This document shows positions 22,859 through 34,718 of a stretch of DNA of 64,000 nucleotides, in pieces. A program made the position numbers and the translations under genes. The notes below the pieces were generated by a model. The model was not told the origin of the DNA, did not search any database, and saw only the letters and a program-made list of their open reading frames with translations. Numbering within the stretch: the first letter of the stretch is position 1; each line of letters begins with the position of its first letter. Origin of the DNA: Spisula solida (taxonomy: Eukaryota > Mollusca > Bivalvia > Venerida > Mactridae); contig OX365949.1 of the NCBI GenBank assembly GCA_947247005.1, forward strand, positions 5,466,001-5,530,000, in the 5' to 3' direction.

Positions 22859-24924
22859 GGGCTGGTATTCACAAAGCTTCTTAGATAAAAATATATCTTA
22901 AATATCCTATAAATTTCTTAGATATGATAAAATTCGTCTTAAGTTTAATTTATTTCTAAGTAGCTATTCACAACATATCTTAAACTTAAGATCTTCTTAA
23001 ATAGCCAATTTTTGTGTTAAATATCCATTTTCAACTAAGAAATGTGCCTATATTTAAGATACATGTATAGGTATCTTATCGACTTGAGAAATTTCTTAGT
23101 ATATTATCGCCATTTAATTATATGCGTTAAACCGAGTATACAGCAAGAAGCACATCACATTATACATAAGTATGTACTTCTATACTAATATACATCTTCA
23201 AAGAATACGCCTAAACTTATTTTGTATATTTTACTACTGTGTATGGGCTGAAATCGACTGTCAAAAAATCGAATCGAGTGGGCGAAATATTGTTCTATTT
23301 TTAGATATTATACGGTTTGGATGAAAAGTCCGTTATTCCGGCATGTTGTAATTTACAAACGCAGTTACCTTTCGTTGACGAACTGTAAATAGCCTCTCTT
23401 GTTGAGTTATTATATAAGTATACCCACATGTGCAGCATTGATAGTGAAGACACAAACAGTATTTTTCTTTTGTAAATCATATGCAACTAAGAATTTATAA
23501 GTGTTTATTGTAACTTTTTTCATTTTGGGACATGGTTCCTACTTTGTATTTTTAATACTGGCACATGTCTGATAGTTACAGATATAACAAGACCATTACT
23601 ATAACCCCCTTCCACTCCATTGCAGGGGATTAATAATGATAAACATAATTATGTGAATACAAGAAATCCGGACATGGTGTCATGCATTGTAAGATCCCGC
23701 GATTCCTTAACATGCTCCGTGTACAGTCTGAGTTAAACTACCTCTGACTATCCAACCAGTTTATCTCTAGTTTACGGAAAACACTTACTGAACGTAAGCT
23801 TCAATAACCAGCAAGGTATTACATTTTAGCATGCGTCCAATACAAATTACATCAAGATCAAGTGATTCTACAGGACCATAGACTCAGTATTAGATAGTTG
23901 CACCCTAAGCTTACCAAACAATTACTGCTTGATATTATAAGAAACATTTCCTTTTCATTTTAGTGCCTTGTGTGATTATATTCACAAAGTGAATATATTT
24001 GAAGACTTACTTCAGACAGATTTCAACTTCAGCAATGTCAGTATACTAGAACATTTAACTTTCAATGCTCGGTGACAAAGTGGTTATCTAGAGCAGCATT
24101 CACCATGAGGAACAACACTTTGCAGGTCTTATCTCATCTAGGCAACGTTTGGCATAGACATAAATGTACCAGTTGTTAAAAACAGTTCCCTTGCTTGAAG
24201 TTTAGCAATGTTGGTAGTTCCAGTAAAATAGTGAAACTTATCTTGGTACACAACAACTGTTTCATTAAGTATACATTACTTCGATAGTGTTAATTCAGGT
24301 GATGCAACAGCACAGACTATGTATGAAGTAATATCGCTCTATATATACATGCACGTTGTCAGAAGAATATGTCAGTAAAATCGACAGACCCTCTCTATAT
24401 ATGGCTGGACACAATATAAATATATACTCCACTATAAAACAGTTGAAATATGAACTGAAACATAGCTGTAGTTTAATCATCATAACACAAAATACAGATG
24501 ACCTGTAATTCCAATAGATGCTACAGTAATAGAAACTAAAATAAATCATTTTGTTTATTTCATTTTTAAACCCTTATGACATAACAAAGTCAATGGCTTC
24601 TTATTAATAAATAACTTCTTCAACTTAAATACATATTGTATATGGGATGGTAATAATGTTGAATAATTGTAACAAACATGTACTTGAGCTGGCAAGTAAA
24701 CTTTCTTTATTATGTCGATAAAAAATTAAAGAATAAATAAGCTGTTCTATGAACAGGTGGATGTCCTAAGGACTGTCCGTAAGACAGTGTGCTTGACTAT
24801 TCGCCACCATTTGTCCCATAAATTTCAGTTCAAAACAGGATATAAGTTATACAACATAGATTCAATGCAATATAATTGATAGTTCATGAAATCTGAGTGG
24901 TCTGAATGTAACTTTTCAGGTAAA

Positions 24925-25250
24925 ACTTTAACCAATAAACCTCTAAGTAAGAAAGGGTCATAACTCGACTTTAAATAAAAATGGAGTTATTGCACTTAAC
25001 AAGTACTGTTCACTTATGATGATGAACAAGTGTTGTAAGTTGCAATGGTACAGTATTGATAGTATATTAGATATGGTATGAATGTACCAAAAACCTTAAT
25101 CTTAATCAAAAAGTATACCTTTAAAAGGGGCATAACTTCAATTAAAATCAAAATGGAGTTATAGCACTTGACCAGTATTGACGACTTCTAATGATGGTAA
25201 GCATGTGCTGTAAGTTTTAATGTTATAGCATGGATAATATGTATCATCTC
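24925..25250. repeat. Tandem pair of a 172-bp bivalve-type repeat
   Basis: Two units start near 24952 and 25124. Shared text includes AAAGGGxCATAACTxxAxTT, AAAATGGAGTTATxGCACTT, ACxAGTxxTGTAAGTT. This is the same kind of unit as the 177-bp repeat at 53141-53600 ('AAAGGGGCATAACTT'). Confidence 0.75.
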
Positions 25251-25564
25251 GTACGGGTCTCATACCGACATCAAACGAGCTATGTATGGTATCCGAACTG
25301 ATTTTAACATTAATAGACTCCTCGCATGCTATATCGAAGAGTACTCACACGGGCACTGAGTGGTCACCGTACGGACATCATAGGAGTGGCATGCAAATCC
25401 TTTGCGAACCTAATAGCTCCGGACGGGTTCCGGACACCTTCGCTGTGTTATTGTTCGAAAGTCCGGTTGTGACTTCATAGTTCATGCTTCAAACTTTACA
25501 CTTCCAATTTCATGTCTAATATTGCTTTACGGTTCATATGTTATATGTAAACACCCGTACATAG

Positions 25565-25797
25565 TTCACCCTTCATAGTTCATACTCCACAGTTCACACT
25601 CCACAGTTCATACTCCACAGTTCATACTCCACAGTTCACACTCCATAGTTCATACTCCATAGTTCATACTCCACAGTTCATACTCCACAGTTCATACTCC
25701 ATAGTTCATACTCCACAGTTCACACTCCACAGTTCATACTCCACAGCTCACACTTCATAGTCCATACTTCATAGTTCACGCCCCACACTTCATAGAT
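25565..25797. repeat. 14-bp minisatellite
   Basis: About 16 copies of CCACAGTTCATACT with C/T variants (CCATAGTTCATACT, CCACAGTTCACACT), head to tail. Confidence 0.95.
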
Positions 25798-25978
25798 CTC
25801 AGTTCACACTTCATGGGTCAAACTTAAAAATAGCTTTATGTATCGTCTGTTTAAAGTTTGATTTAATTACTTGCACTATATAATTACATTTTAATAATGA
25901 TACATATATTAATAATATGTGTACACATGTATACAGGTGCATTTTTAGTTTGTAATATCGTTGTGAACATCTATTATA

Positions 25979-26178
25979 GTCCGCCCAGGATAATGTGATA
26001 TTTACAAACATGAATCGGTTTGGTCAACTGTGGCAAAATTGGTTTTAGAAATTACTTAGATAAACAGATAAGGTCAGTATTGTACTCAAAACAGCACTAA
26101 TAATTGGTGCACATAATTGTAATCCACCTTTGTGGATTATTCCAAATTTGCCCGCCTTTCACATTATCCTGGGCGCAC
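25979..26178. mobile_element. 200-bp MITE, TA target, TATAGTCC family
   Basis: GTCCGCCCAGGATAATGTGA at the left end is inverted at the right end (TCACATTATCCTGGGCGCAC), with TA at 25977-25978 and 26179-26180. The centre has a small hairpin (AATCCACCTTTGTGGATT). The end resembles that of the MITE at 36489-36699. Confidence 0.85.
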
Positions 26179-26180
26179 TA

Positions 26181-27790
26181 TAGTCTCTTATAATTCTATA
26201 AACAGTGTTTCATCTTACATACATTGATAGACATACATGGTCAAATGAGTTGCCACAGTTTAATGCAAGTGCCATACGGGTCGTTTGCTCTAAGGCTGAA
26301 CTAGCAATTTCGATAACATCGTTGATGGCATCATTGGTCATGTAGATACATTGCTTATGTTCTTACATGTTTTTTCTGGCAGAACGTCGATTATTATCAG
26401 TTCTCATAAGATTTCACAATGCACTAAATGAAGTTTATGATAACGTTTACAGTATTGAACCAGGAAATGGAACGTGCGATTGACGTGTGATAGACGAACG
26501 GTGGACGTGCGATGGTCGCATGTTTCGCACGGCATTCTTGTGGACAATCATTATCGTACACATTCGCACAATGCACGTACGACGTTTACACGACAATCAT
26601 AAAAACATGGCGTTCGACAACTGTTCATCGTAGGGATGATGTGTCTTATCGTAGAACCGTCGTGCGTCCGATGTACGACTATTGTGAACGCACCACAACA
26701 TTACCTTTTTAAGACCTATGCCAATGAATTTCTATGTAGATTCGGAAGCGTCGGGAGATGAAGAAATTCATACGACAATTGTGAAAGGGGGTTAAACTTT
26801 GTTGAGAGTAATGACTGTCTCACCTATACCTTATACAACTTACTTATACACTCGTAAAACGGCTTTACCCTCTTCCTTCTAGATACTTGTCATTACATTA
26901 ACAGTGACATTTAAGAAGAAATCTCACATAGGATGTATGTAAAAAGTTATAGCATATAGCATTAATTTTGTACATTATATAAGAAATCAGAACAGTGATT
27001 CGCATTATTCGGCTCTCTAAGTGGGGGCGGCGGGCAAACAAGGGGGGAATGAGACATTTTTGATTTGTTGATGTCTAAATCCCCACCCTGGAGACAATGC
27101 TCACTATCTAAATCCCCACCGTGGGGCATAGTTTTTCAGCCAGGTACTTTAATAAAAACACGTATTAAAGTAGGCCTATCGATGTCGTCGTTCGTGATGT
27201 CAACATTCCCGGACCAAAGTCTATTTCACGCACTCCGAGTCGATAAGGTTATCAAATTCCCGCCTGTCGGGAAGATTCGTCTGTCTAATTCCCCTTGGGG
27301 GCGGGCAGAATATTGACTGGTGTATAAGTAACTTTGTAAGATATTCGACTAACATTTTTCTCAATGGGTCTACCAGCTACTATTTTTCTTAGAGCGGTGC
27401 CGTAATTACACTCCAAGCCCCCTGACAAGATATATACAAGATACACAGTACAACACCATGTCTTGCTAAAATTCCACGGGGGTTCGAAACCCTCCTGATC
27501 CACACATGACTTCAGTAAAAACAAACTACATGTATTTTATACACACAATTCTACAAACACGTAATTCAAACAGAATGTACAGTACGTGAATATAATTTAG
27601 TAATTATTATTTATAATAGACACCCTGTTTTACATTACACAAAATAATATTCATTTTATATACATGTATGATTTCAAATGATAATAAAAGCGGTTCGAAA
27701 ATGATCGAGGACTAATCCCTCCCTTGGAAGGAGTCCTCATTTCCGTTACTATTTTTAGAGCGAGATAATCCCGTTTTACATAGCAACCAC
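26181..27790. other. No gene seen
   Basis: 26470-26710 is unusually CpG-rich with many CGTACGAC/CGAT-like words. 27073-27135 has two short TCTAAATCCCCACC units. Around 27476 a GGGGGTTCGAAACCCTCC motif looks like a tRNA T arm (SINE relic). No exon could be supported. Confidence 0.45.
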
Positions 27791-29042
27791 TTTAAAATAT
27801 TTCTTAGATTTAGGATAATAATTTAGCTAAGATATTTCTAAGATGCTTCTTGAATACAACTTAAGACAAAAATAAATTTTATTCTTAGCTAAAATAATTT
27901 CTTATCAGATAAGAAAATCTTACGAAAATATCTAAGAAGCTTTGTGAATACCAGCCCTGATCTATTTCTATCTACATGCATTAGAGTGTACGTTGTATTT
28001 CGAAGGTAAACGCTATTAAAGATATTGTAATTATACTAATTAAATGGAAGTATTATAAACGTAAGTGTTAAATTTATGTTTTTGAAATATGAGAATGTCT
28101 TTAAAGTTGCCATTAAACTAAGGTTGACTGAAATCATAAAACTAAATCGAGGCTATTAAAAAGCAGCCATTTTAAATATGTATGCATGTGTATGTATTGC
28201 ACAACATCCATGAACTGTACGGGTAAGTGTTGTTACATTGTTCGTCATAACTAAAAATGCTGTATTTGAAACAAAATGCTAATAAGAAACACAACCATGT
28301 CATGCAGCCAGGTTTTATATAATCAAATATTCGCTGAAAATTCTAATTATCTATATTTAGTATTACGTGTGAATATAATTAACTGACCGTATGTACAATG
28401 TTCAACTTGAAATACAATACAATACAAATATTCACCTCTGAATACTAAGTGTGGTTACAGAAGGCCAATCTTAACAAAGGTTTTTAGGCGGAAACAGTGT
28501 TTTCAGGAACAATGTCCTTGCCTTTGAGACAAACCAACAAATATACAGTGCACACACATATAATCATATCGACATAGAATAGTCAAATTTTGGGTAAAAA
28601 TTGTCAATTGTTCAGACAGTAAATATATTAAAATGATTTATTCCTTTTGTTAAATGATATAAATACTCAACCAAGATTAACTAACGGGGCTTCACATCAG
28701 GTAAGGGATTGTCTAAGCATGTTAGGTTTTTATGAAGTTTGGCCGGTTCAAGGTGTAGGCAATCACAATGTATTTTTATCATTGTTTAAACAAAGAGTTA
28801 CAGATACATTTGTGCAAGAATGGTCTGTTCGTTTAGATATTTCATCGCGTACTGGGTTCTTGAGAATATTCTCAAGTTTTAACCTCAGTTTATATCTTAA
28901 GCTTGTCAATATTAAGAAATAGCTCATCGCGCTGACGAGGTTTAGATTATCAGCACATAGACTTAAAATTGACACAGGTCGTTGGAATAACACCCCTTTG
29001 AATAGCGGATTATGTCCCAATTGTCAGATACTAGATGACTTT

Positions 29043-30626
29043 ATAATAATAATAATAGCTTTATTTAAAGAAGATGACACATTAAGATCATACAAATTAT
29101 ACAAAAATGATTATCTTATTTACAATGTGGTCTTCTATCTGAAATAACGAAATACATTCAAATAAATTCAAATAAATCATGCATACATATAAACAGACAT
29201 TCATACATGCAATAGCACTTATTATATTATATAGTAGACAGACACACCCATCTCAACAGTAATTAAAATAGAATGATTATAATAGTAAAATGAACATGTT
29301 GACTAATTTTTTGACATCAGATATTTTTTATATTTATGTTTAAAAGCTGATAAAGAATTTAAATTTCTAACAGAAAGAGGTATGCTGTTCCATAATTTCA
29401 TTGATATATAGGAAAAGGTATTTTGACCATATCTAGTGTGTATCTTCGCATGTGTTATATCTCTATGAGTGGTGGATCTCAATGTGTATAAAGTGTTGTT
29501 GGCAAAATGTAAGATATTTTGTAAGTATGAAGAAGTGAGACCATGTAAGCATTTGTATATGATGATTGCAGTAAGATATTTACATCTGTTTTCAAACGTT
29601 AACCATTCTAATTCTTGAAATAGTTCAATGGAAGGAGTGCGAGTAGGTTTTCTAAGTATTATTTTTGCACAGCGCTTTTGTAGAATTTTTATTTTGGAGA
29701 TATTTGTTTTACTACATGTGCTCCAGATAACGCAGCAGTAATCCATAGTTGATAAAATGTAGGAATTAAAATAAAGTTGTTTCATGTCCTTAGTTAGGTA
29801 GTTGTTTATTCGTTTGAGCAGCGTTATTTTTGATTTCAATTTATTGTAAACATATTTAATTTGTTCATTCCAATTTAAATTATGATCAATATAGACGCCA
29901 AGAAGTTTTTGCGTTTTTAATTGCTCCAGTTGTGTATCGTTAACCTGGATATTTAATTGATCTAAATGTTTTAATTTATTTGTTGAACCGATAACCATGC
30001 ATTTTGACTTTATAGGATGAATGAGCATGTTGTTTGCTTTACACCAGTGAGCCACCGTATTAGTGTCCTCCTGTAATTGAGATTGTAGACATTTAAGGTT
30101 GTTACCAGTAGCATACAATGTCGAATCATCAGCATACAAATCAATAGACGAATGACGAAGACGAGAACCTATATCATTTATGTATATAAGGAACAATAGG
30201 GGACCTAATATGGACCCCTGTGGAACACCACAAGAAACATTTTGAGACGAGGACTGAATGTTTCCCAATCTTACACACTGTTTCCTGTTAGATAAATAAG
30301 ATTTCATTAGCGTTAAGCTTGAGTCCGAGAAATGATAAAGATGCAATTTGTGAAGAAGAATTTCGTGATCTACGAGATCGAACGCCTTCCTAAGATCTAA
30401 AAATACTGAACCAATAATATTTCCTGAATCAATTTCTTTAGACCACTCATCTATCAGTCTGAGAAGAGCAGTTTGACACGAGTGGTGTTCGCGAAACCCA
30501 GATTGGTGAACATGAAGAAGTTGCCAATGTTCTAAGAAGTATTTAAAATGATTAGCAATATGTCTCTCAAATATCTTTGAGCTAGTAGGAAGAATTGAAA
30601 TTGGCCTGTAATTGTTCGGATCATCT
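29043..30626 (-). mobile_element. 5'-truncated non-LTR retrotransposon (LINE)
   Basis: The element reads on the - strand from 30626 to 29043. It has a reverse-transcriptase frame, a 260-bp 3' UTR, an AATAAA-containing TTTAAATAAAGCTATTATT end and a short (ATT)n tail. ACTTT is repeated on both sides (29038-29042 and 30627-30631) as the target-site duplication. The endonuclease half is missing, as usual for 5' truncation during target-primed reverse transcription. The ATT-rich tail and the protein suggest the CR1/L2/Daphne-like side of the Jockey superfamily; exact clade not determined. Confidence 0.9.
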
Positions 30627-30634
30627 ACTTTCAT
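29303..30634 (-). CDS. LINE reverse transcriptase, N-terminally truncated
   Basis: 443-residue uninterrupted frame. Motifs in order: NNYRPISILPTSSKIFE (7-23), HQSGFREHHSCQTALLRL (43-60), FLDLRKAFDLVDH with the first catalytic Asp (78-90), GVPQGSILGPLLFLIYIND (136-154), catalytic YADD (167-170), a KLLGVYID region near 240, and a C-terminal domain with CCVIWSTCSKTNISKIKILQ (about 305). It makes DNA from the element's RNA during integration. The apurinic endonuclease domain is absent. The first three codons (ATG AAA GT.) come from the target DNA, not from the element, so this ATG is accidental. Absence of stops or frameshifts over 1.3 kb suggests a recent insertion. Confidence 0.93.
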   Translation of the reverse strand: MKVDDPNNYRPISILPTSSKIFERHIANHFKYFLEHWQLLHVHQSGFREHHSCQTALLRLIDEWSKEIDSGNIIGSVFLDLRKAFDLVDHEILLHKLHLYHFSDSSLTLMKSYLSNRKQCVRLGNIQSSSQNVSCGVPQGSILGPLLFLIYINDIGSRLRHSSIDLYADDSTLYATGNNLKCLQSQLQEDTNTVAHWCKANNMLIHPIKSKCMVIGSTNKLKHLDQLNIQVNDTQLEQLKTQKLLGVYIDHNLNWNEQIKYVYNKLKSKITLLKRINNYLTKDMKQLYFNSYILSTMDYCCVIWSTCSKTNISKIKILQKRCAKIILRKPTRTPSIELFQELEWLTFENRCKYLTAIIIYKCLHGLTSSYLQNILHFANNTLYTLRSTTHRDITHAKIHTRYGQNTFSYISMKLWNSIPLSVRNLNSLSAFKHKYKKYLMSKN

Positions 30635-30823
30635 TTGTTATTTGAATGTACCTTGTATAACACAATACGTAAGCAATACATTTGGCAATATTATTATCGG
30701 AACCCAAACATACTGAAAACAGAACAACTTTTAAATTTGGAGAACGTGAAAACTGTCAGAAATTTAGCCATGTACATATATAAAGCATTTGAAATTAGAA
30801 CAAAAGTTACAAGTACAAATTAA

Positions 30824-32289
30824 AAGAAAATATACATGTCGTAGATAAAATATATATACGTTTTTGATAAACGTTTTATTATACATTCATTAACTGTCCT
30901 GCATGCAACATACATTTCATATGTTATTTCAATGTATACGTATAAACGATTTCTGATATTGTAATGTCGTTTATATAGAGAATAATAGGTTAATGCCGTG
31001 GATGAAAAAGTTTATCTGGCAAGGCGGAGGAATTTATCGGGTGAGCCGTAGGCGAATCAGATAATGTCCGTAGCCGAGCCGGATAAACTTTTACTCCATT
31101 CACGGCACTAACCTATTATTCTATTTATCCAGTCGTTTAATCTGCTCAGTAAGGGGATCAAACTCGGGACTATATTGTCACTCTTTCATTTACAAGCGCG
31201 CAACGTCACGTTCGTTCCGTGACGTCATGATAAACAACGACGTCGGACATCTTGATAGACGTCGTGTAGACGCAGGTAAGTCGAAGAAAATAACCGATCA
31301 ACCACCAGCTCATTTAGAATAGGAAAACCTTACCCTCGGGCACGGAATTGCAAACGGTGACTTTCATATAAGAAGAAGTCCGTCAGATCACGTGGTAAGG
31401 TGACGGATTATCACTAGTCACATGACCAGGTGACCGATTATCGCTAAGTTTATCAGGCACCCCGTTAACAGGCAGATTTTACCGGAAGTGACTGGATAAA
31501 ATAGTAAATTATATTGCACATTGTTATTGTACATGTATACATGTTTGGTTATGTATTATTGTGACGGATAGACTACTAAGATCGTGTAGTTTCATATTAC
31601 GGGCAGAACTCCAATCAGTTTAAAACCTTTACGCTTAAAGGATATGTTTAAGTTCATTTGAACTGTAGTTTATCTTGACTAATGTTTTGTATAGATAAAT
31701 CGTTTGTTGTAATAACTGTATTCAATAAGCTAGAGTTATTCTACCTATGTACAGAATAGTGTAATACATTGTAAGTTCACACGAACGCAACTACATTTGT
31801 ATATTAATATGATCTACTATGTAAATCTCGATGTAAATGCAATAATAATTGATCATTTTTGTAAACCTTGTCCGCCAATTTATTTGTAATTGTGTATTCT
31901 AAGACTGGTCATGGGCTTTTCAGCTTAAACCAGACTGTTTTAATGATATCTGTGGGATTGGATAAATAAATATATCATATATCTGCTTTCTGTATATCGT
32001 TAACAGTGATGCTTACTATCTTTATCATATTTATTATGCACTCATTAACAGTTATACACACACACAAATACAGTACATAACTATATATGCAAATAGCGTA
32101 AATCATTTTGCTTCTAGCTTGAAGTATCACACATTATTTAACTACAAAATGTATGATATAATGTTTATTTTAAAATGATTATGTTTAAACATCTTAGGAA
32201 TTGTTAGTAGTTAAGTTTTTTATGACTCCGTATCGTAGATTTTGAGTTTATTACTTAGCATATGCATGTCGATCGGTCGGCTAGTAGAC
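30824..32289. other. No gene; one hairpin repeat
   Basis: AGAATAATAGGTTAATGCCGTG at 30979 is mirrored at 31101-31122 (hairpin, 144 bp overall). CTATTTATCCAGTCG at 31121 is mirrored by GTGACTGGATAAAATAG near 31489. These look like termini of non-autonomous elements. No coding signal. Confidence 0.55.
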
Positions 32290-32570
32290 TAAATGTTTTC
32301 CGATCAATGACTCCAGAACGGTCGGACCTAGAACCCAAAATCTTTAAGTGGAGGTCGTTCATCATCAGTAGATGATCACCATTGATTTTGAGGCAGCTAC
32401 GGTTCAAAGGTCAAAATTACAGTGACCTTCGAATACACAACGGTTTCTGAGCGGTGGGTCCTAAGATCGTAAAACCACACGGACAGGTTGCTGATCATCA
32501 GCAGAAGACTTCTACAAATATGTAGGTCAATATGTCAAAGGTCAAGGTCGGGATGGCCTTAAGTATACAT
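32290..32570. repeat. Tandem pair of a ~130-bp dispersed repeat
   Basis: Two worn units share CGGxxGGxCCTAxxA, GATxATCAxCAG-type words and the TCAAAGGTCAAxxT block. I recall very similar 'TCAAAGGTCAAGGTCACAGTGACCTT' repeats as common in mollusc genomes; not verified here. Confidence 0.6.
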
Positions 32571-34560
32571 GACTATTCGGTTGCTACGAGCCATGCATGT
32601 TTAACAAACATCTCTTGTTCTTTCTGTAATCGGAATTCTTTAGATTTGTTTTGTTTTTTTTGGTATTGTTGGACATTTCAAGACATTGTTAATACACAGT
32701 GTTGTGCACGTGCATTTGTTGAAATTGGAGGTTCGCGGTTCACTTCTTACACCAAACCAAATACAAATATTCAATTATCGGATATTGTTGTTATACTACT
32801 CGCATGAACACATGCAAACATGAACAAGCTATCTTGTACATGTATAATAAAAAAGATACAAGCGTAATAAGTTGGTGTACTTATAACTTTTAACGAGTGC
32901 AGTGTCATCTTACTTTACAGGTCCTGTCAAATTTAAAATATAAGACACCGACATTCTGAGCACATTAACATCACGACTCTTATCTTTGAATTCATGAAGA
33001 CACATGCTAATTTATCATTTAATTAAATAAAGCTGTTGGCTCAATAACAGGATTTATCATATGTTTGACGTCGCGGCAGCGTAATAAAGCCATTATTTAT
33101 TTTTGATAATACACTAGTGTAATAAAGCTATAACGCGACGTCACTCAAAGTATAGGCGACGTCGTCAAAGTTGCGCGTTTATTATAGTGAAAATAAGAAG
33201 CTATTTTATGTTTCGGCCAGAAATGGCTAACGTATGATAAAAAGTACATTACATTTGTGACTTTCCACATTGTATATATTAAACTCGTTGAATAAAATCG
33301 ATAAAATGCTCGGCAGAGCCTCGCATTTTATTATTTTATTCAACTCGTTTAATAAATTCAATATGAAAAGACACTCATGTAATATCCTCTATATATCAGA
33401 ACGCATTCGTTCCGGGATTCAAGCATTCGGCATCTCGGTCCTTAAACATAATTATGTCTCAATCACACTGTTTTTTAATTTATATGATAACGTTGTTTTG
33501 GTTCATTAAACATTTATTTTAAGGTTAGCCAATGTCATTAATGTACAAGCACATCTCTTTTCACAAGCCATTGACAACTTCTCCTAATGTGGAAGTCGTG
33601 TCTATAGACCCTGGTACGGAATAGCAAAATCTGCTCGAACCGGTGACCTAAGCCGGCTGACAGTCTAGAGACCTACCTAGTCGGTTTGTTGAATTACGAA
33701 TGGATGAAAGACATTTAACTATACACTTAGTCACACTTCTTACGCAACACCTACATGTATATTTCAGATATAAATCAAGATATTTGGTTAATATATAACA
33801 TAATTATGATTAAATATATGACTGATAGATGCATCCCTGAATGTTACCAGTAAGACGAATATAAATTCAAACAGCGCAGTAAAATGAAAAGACACTAAGT
33901 TAAATAATTAACAATACAGCGAGTAAGACTGGTTACTTAGTATCATGTATGATCTTCCATGGCTTTTGTAATATACACTAGGAGGCACTTACAACTGTGC
34001 ATTTACACAAATCTTACTATCTCAGTATTTAGTGGGTATATTTTGTTGAAATTTGCAGCAATTGTAGTTAAAAGATGTGTGATGATGTTTAGGTATATTT
34101 CATTTCATAACACATGATATTAAGGAAACTCCAGCACATAATTCAGCGTTGCGTTAAATTGCGAAGTCACAAAATCTGCTTCGGCTTAAAACGCACTGCT
34201 TTCCAACATTTAAGAACGTGTCCTCCTGTGCGTTTAGGCTATGTAATGTTGTCACATCGACGTTACTTTTGATTGGCAATCTCAATGACAGTTGATCCAA
34301 GCATAAAATGCCGCGCGTATCACATACGATGAAATCCGACCAGTCATCGCAGAAAATGACGTTGACAAATTTTAACAATGAAGGGACAGATAGACATGGC
34401 TCAAAAACATGTAATGGGGTTAATGATTGCATAACACGTAATTTTACTCATTGGAAAGCCAATAATAAATATAGATCTATAGCTCGAACGGTTGCTTAGT
34501 GCAATATTGAAACGTCCATGCTGATAAACCCGACGTCACGGTGTCAATTCAGACACATAT
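32571..34560. other. No gene; hairpin at 33279-33353
   Basis: TTAAACTCGTTGAATAAAAT is followed by its inverse within 75 bp, around a CTCGGCAGAGCCTCG centre, giving a near-perfect hairpin. A stretch with ACAACTTCTCC and CTCGAACCGGTGACCT (33565-33660) resembles a SINE fragment. No exon supported. Confidence 0.5.
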
Positions 34561-34718
34561 TAGGCCTTTTCGACTTGGCTGTTTTGTGAAGTAGGTTATA
34601 GGCTGGTTCCCGTCCTCAATGTTATAGTAGTAGTACTATAGGAGAACTGTAAGCTTGGAACGGGAAACATACTACATGTATAACCTGCTCCACGAAACAG
34701 CCCAGTCGAAAAGGCCTA
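34561..34718. mobile_element. Hairpin MITE family A, copy 1
   Basis: The element (34563-34716) starts GGCCTTTTCGACTTGGCTGT and ends with the inverse ACAGCCCAGTCGAAAAGGCC. TA on each side is the target duplication (included in these coordinates). The inverted arms are about 65 bp, so almost the whole element folds on itself. Close relative at 47324-47475. Confidence 0.93.

Larger units (their letters stand above)
22859..27957. mobile_element. Possible 5.1-kb TIR element
   Basis: GGGCTGGTATTCACAAAGCT TCTTAGAT at 22859 is mirrored at 27929-27957. The flanks TGACCT and TGATCT could be a 6-bp target duplication with one mismatch. Inside each end (22890-23100 and 27790-27910) there are further CTTAAGxTCTTAG-type subterminal repeats. 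No transposase frame is visible in the 5 kb between, which holds other repeats (24925-25250, 25565-25797, a 200-bp MITE). Alternatively the two ends are separate truncated MITEs facing each other. Confidence 0.45.
28632..30823 (+). pseudogene. Retroelement RT-protein C-terminus, split by a LINE
   Basis: The + frame from 28632 reads HQVRDCLSMLGFYEVW, GVGNHNVFLSLFKQR, then after an in-frame TAG (28920-28922) RFRLSAHRLKIDTGRW and LCPNCQILDDF up to 29042. The frame resumes at 30632 as HLLFECTLYNTIRKQYI and LENVKTVRNLAMYIYKAF, and ends at 30823. This layout, with a zinc-knuckle-like CxxC followed by a HLLFECxxY motif, matches the extreme C-terminus of LINE-type endonuclease/reverse-transcriptase proteins common in bivalve genomes (recalled, not searched). 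No RT core lies upstream, so only the tail survives. The interruption is the LINE at 29043-30626. Confidence 0.75.

Noticed and set aside
27465..27510. tRNA gene (GGGGGTTCGAAACCCTCC)
   Set aside because: Only a T-arm-like hairpin is present; no A box at the right distance.
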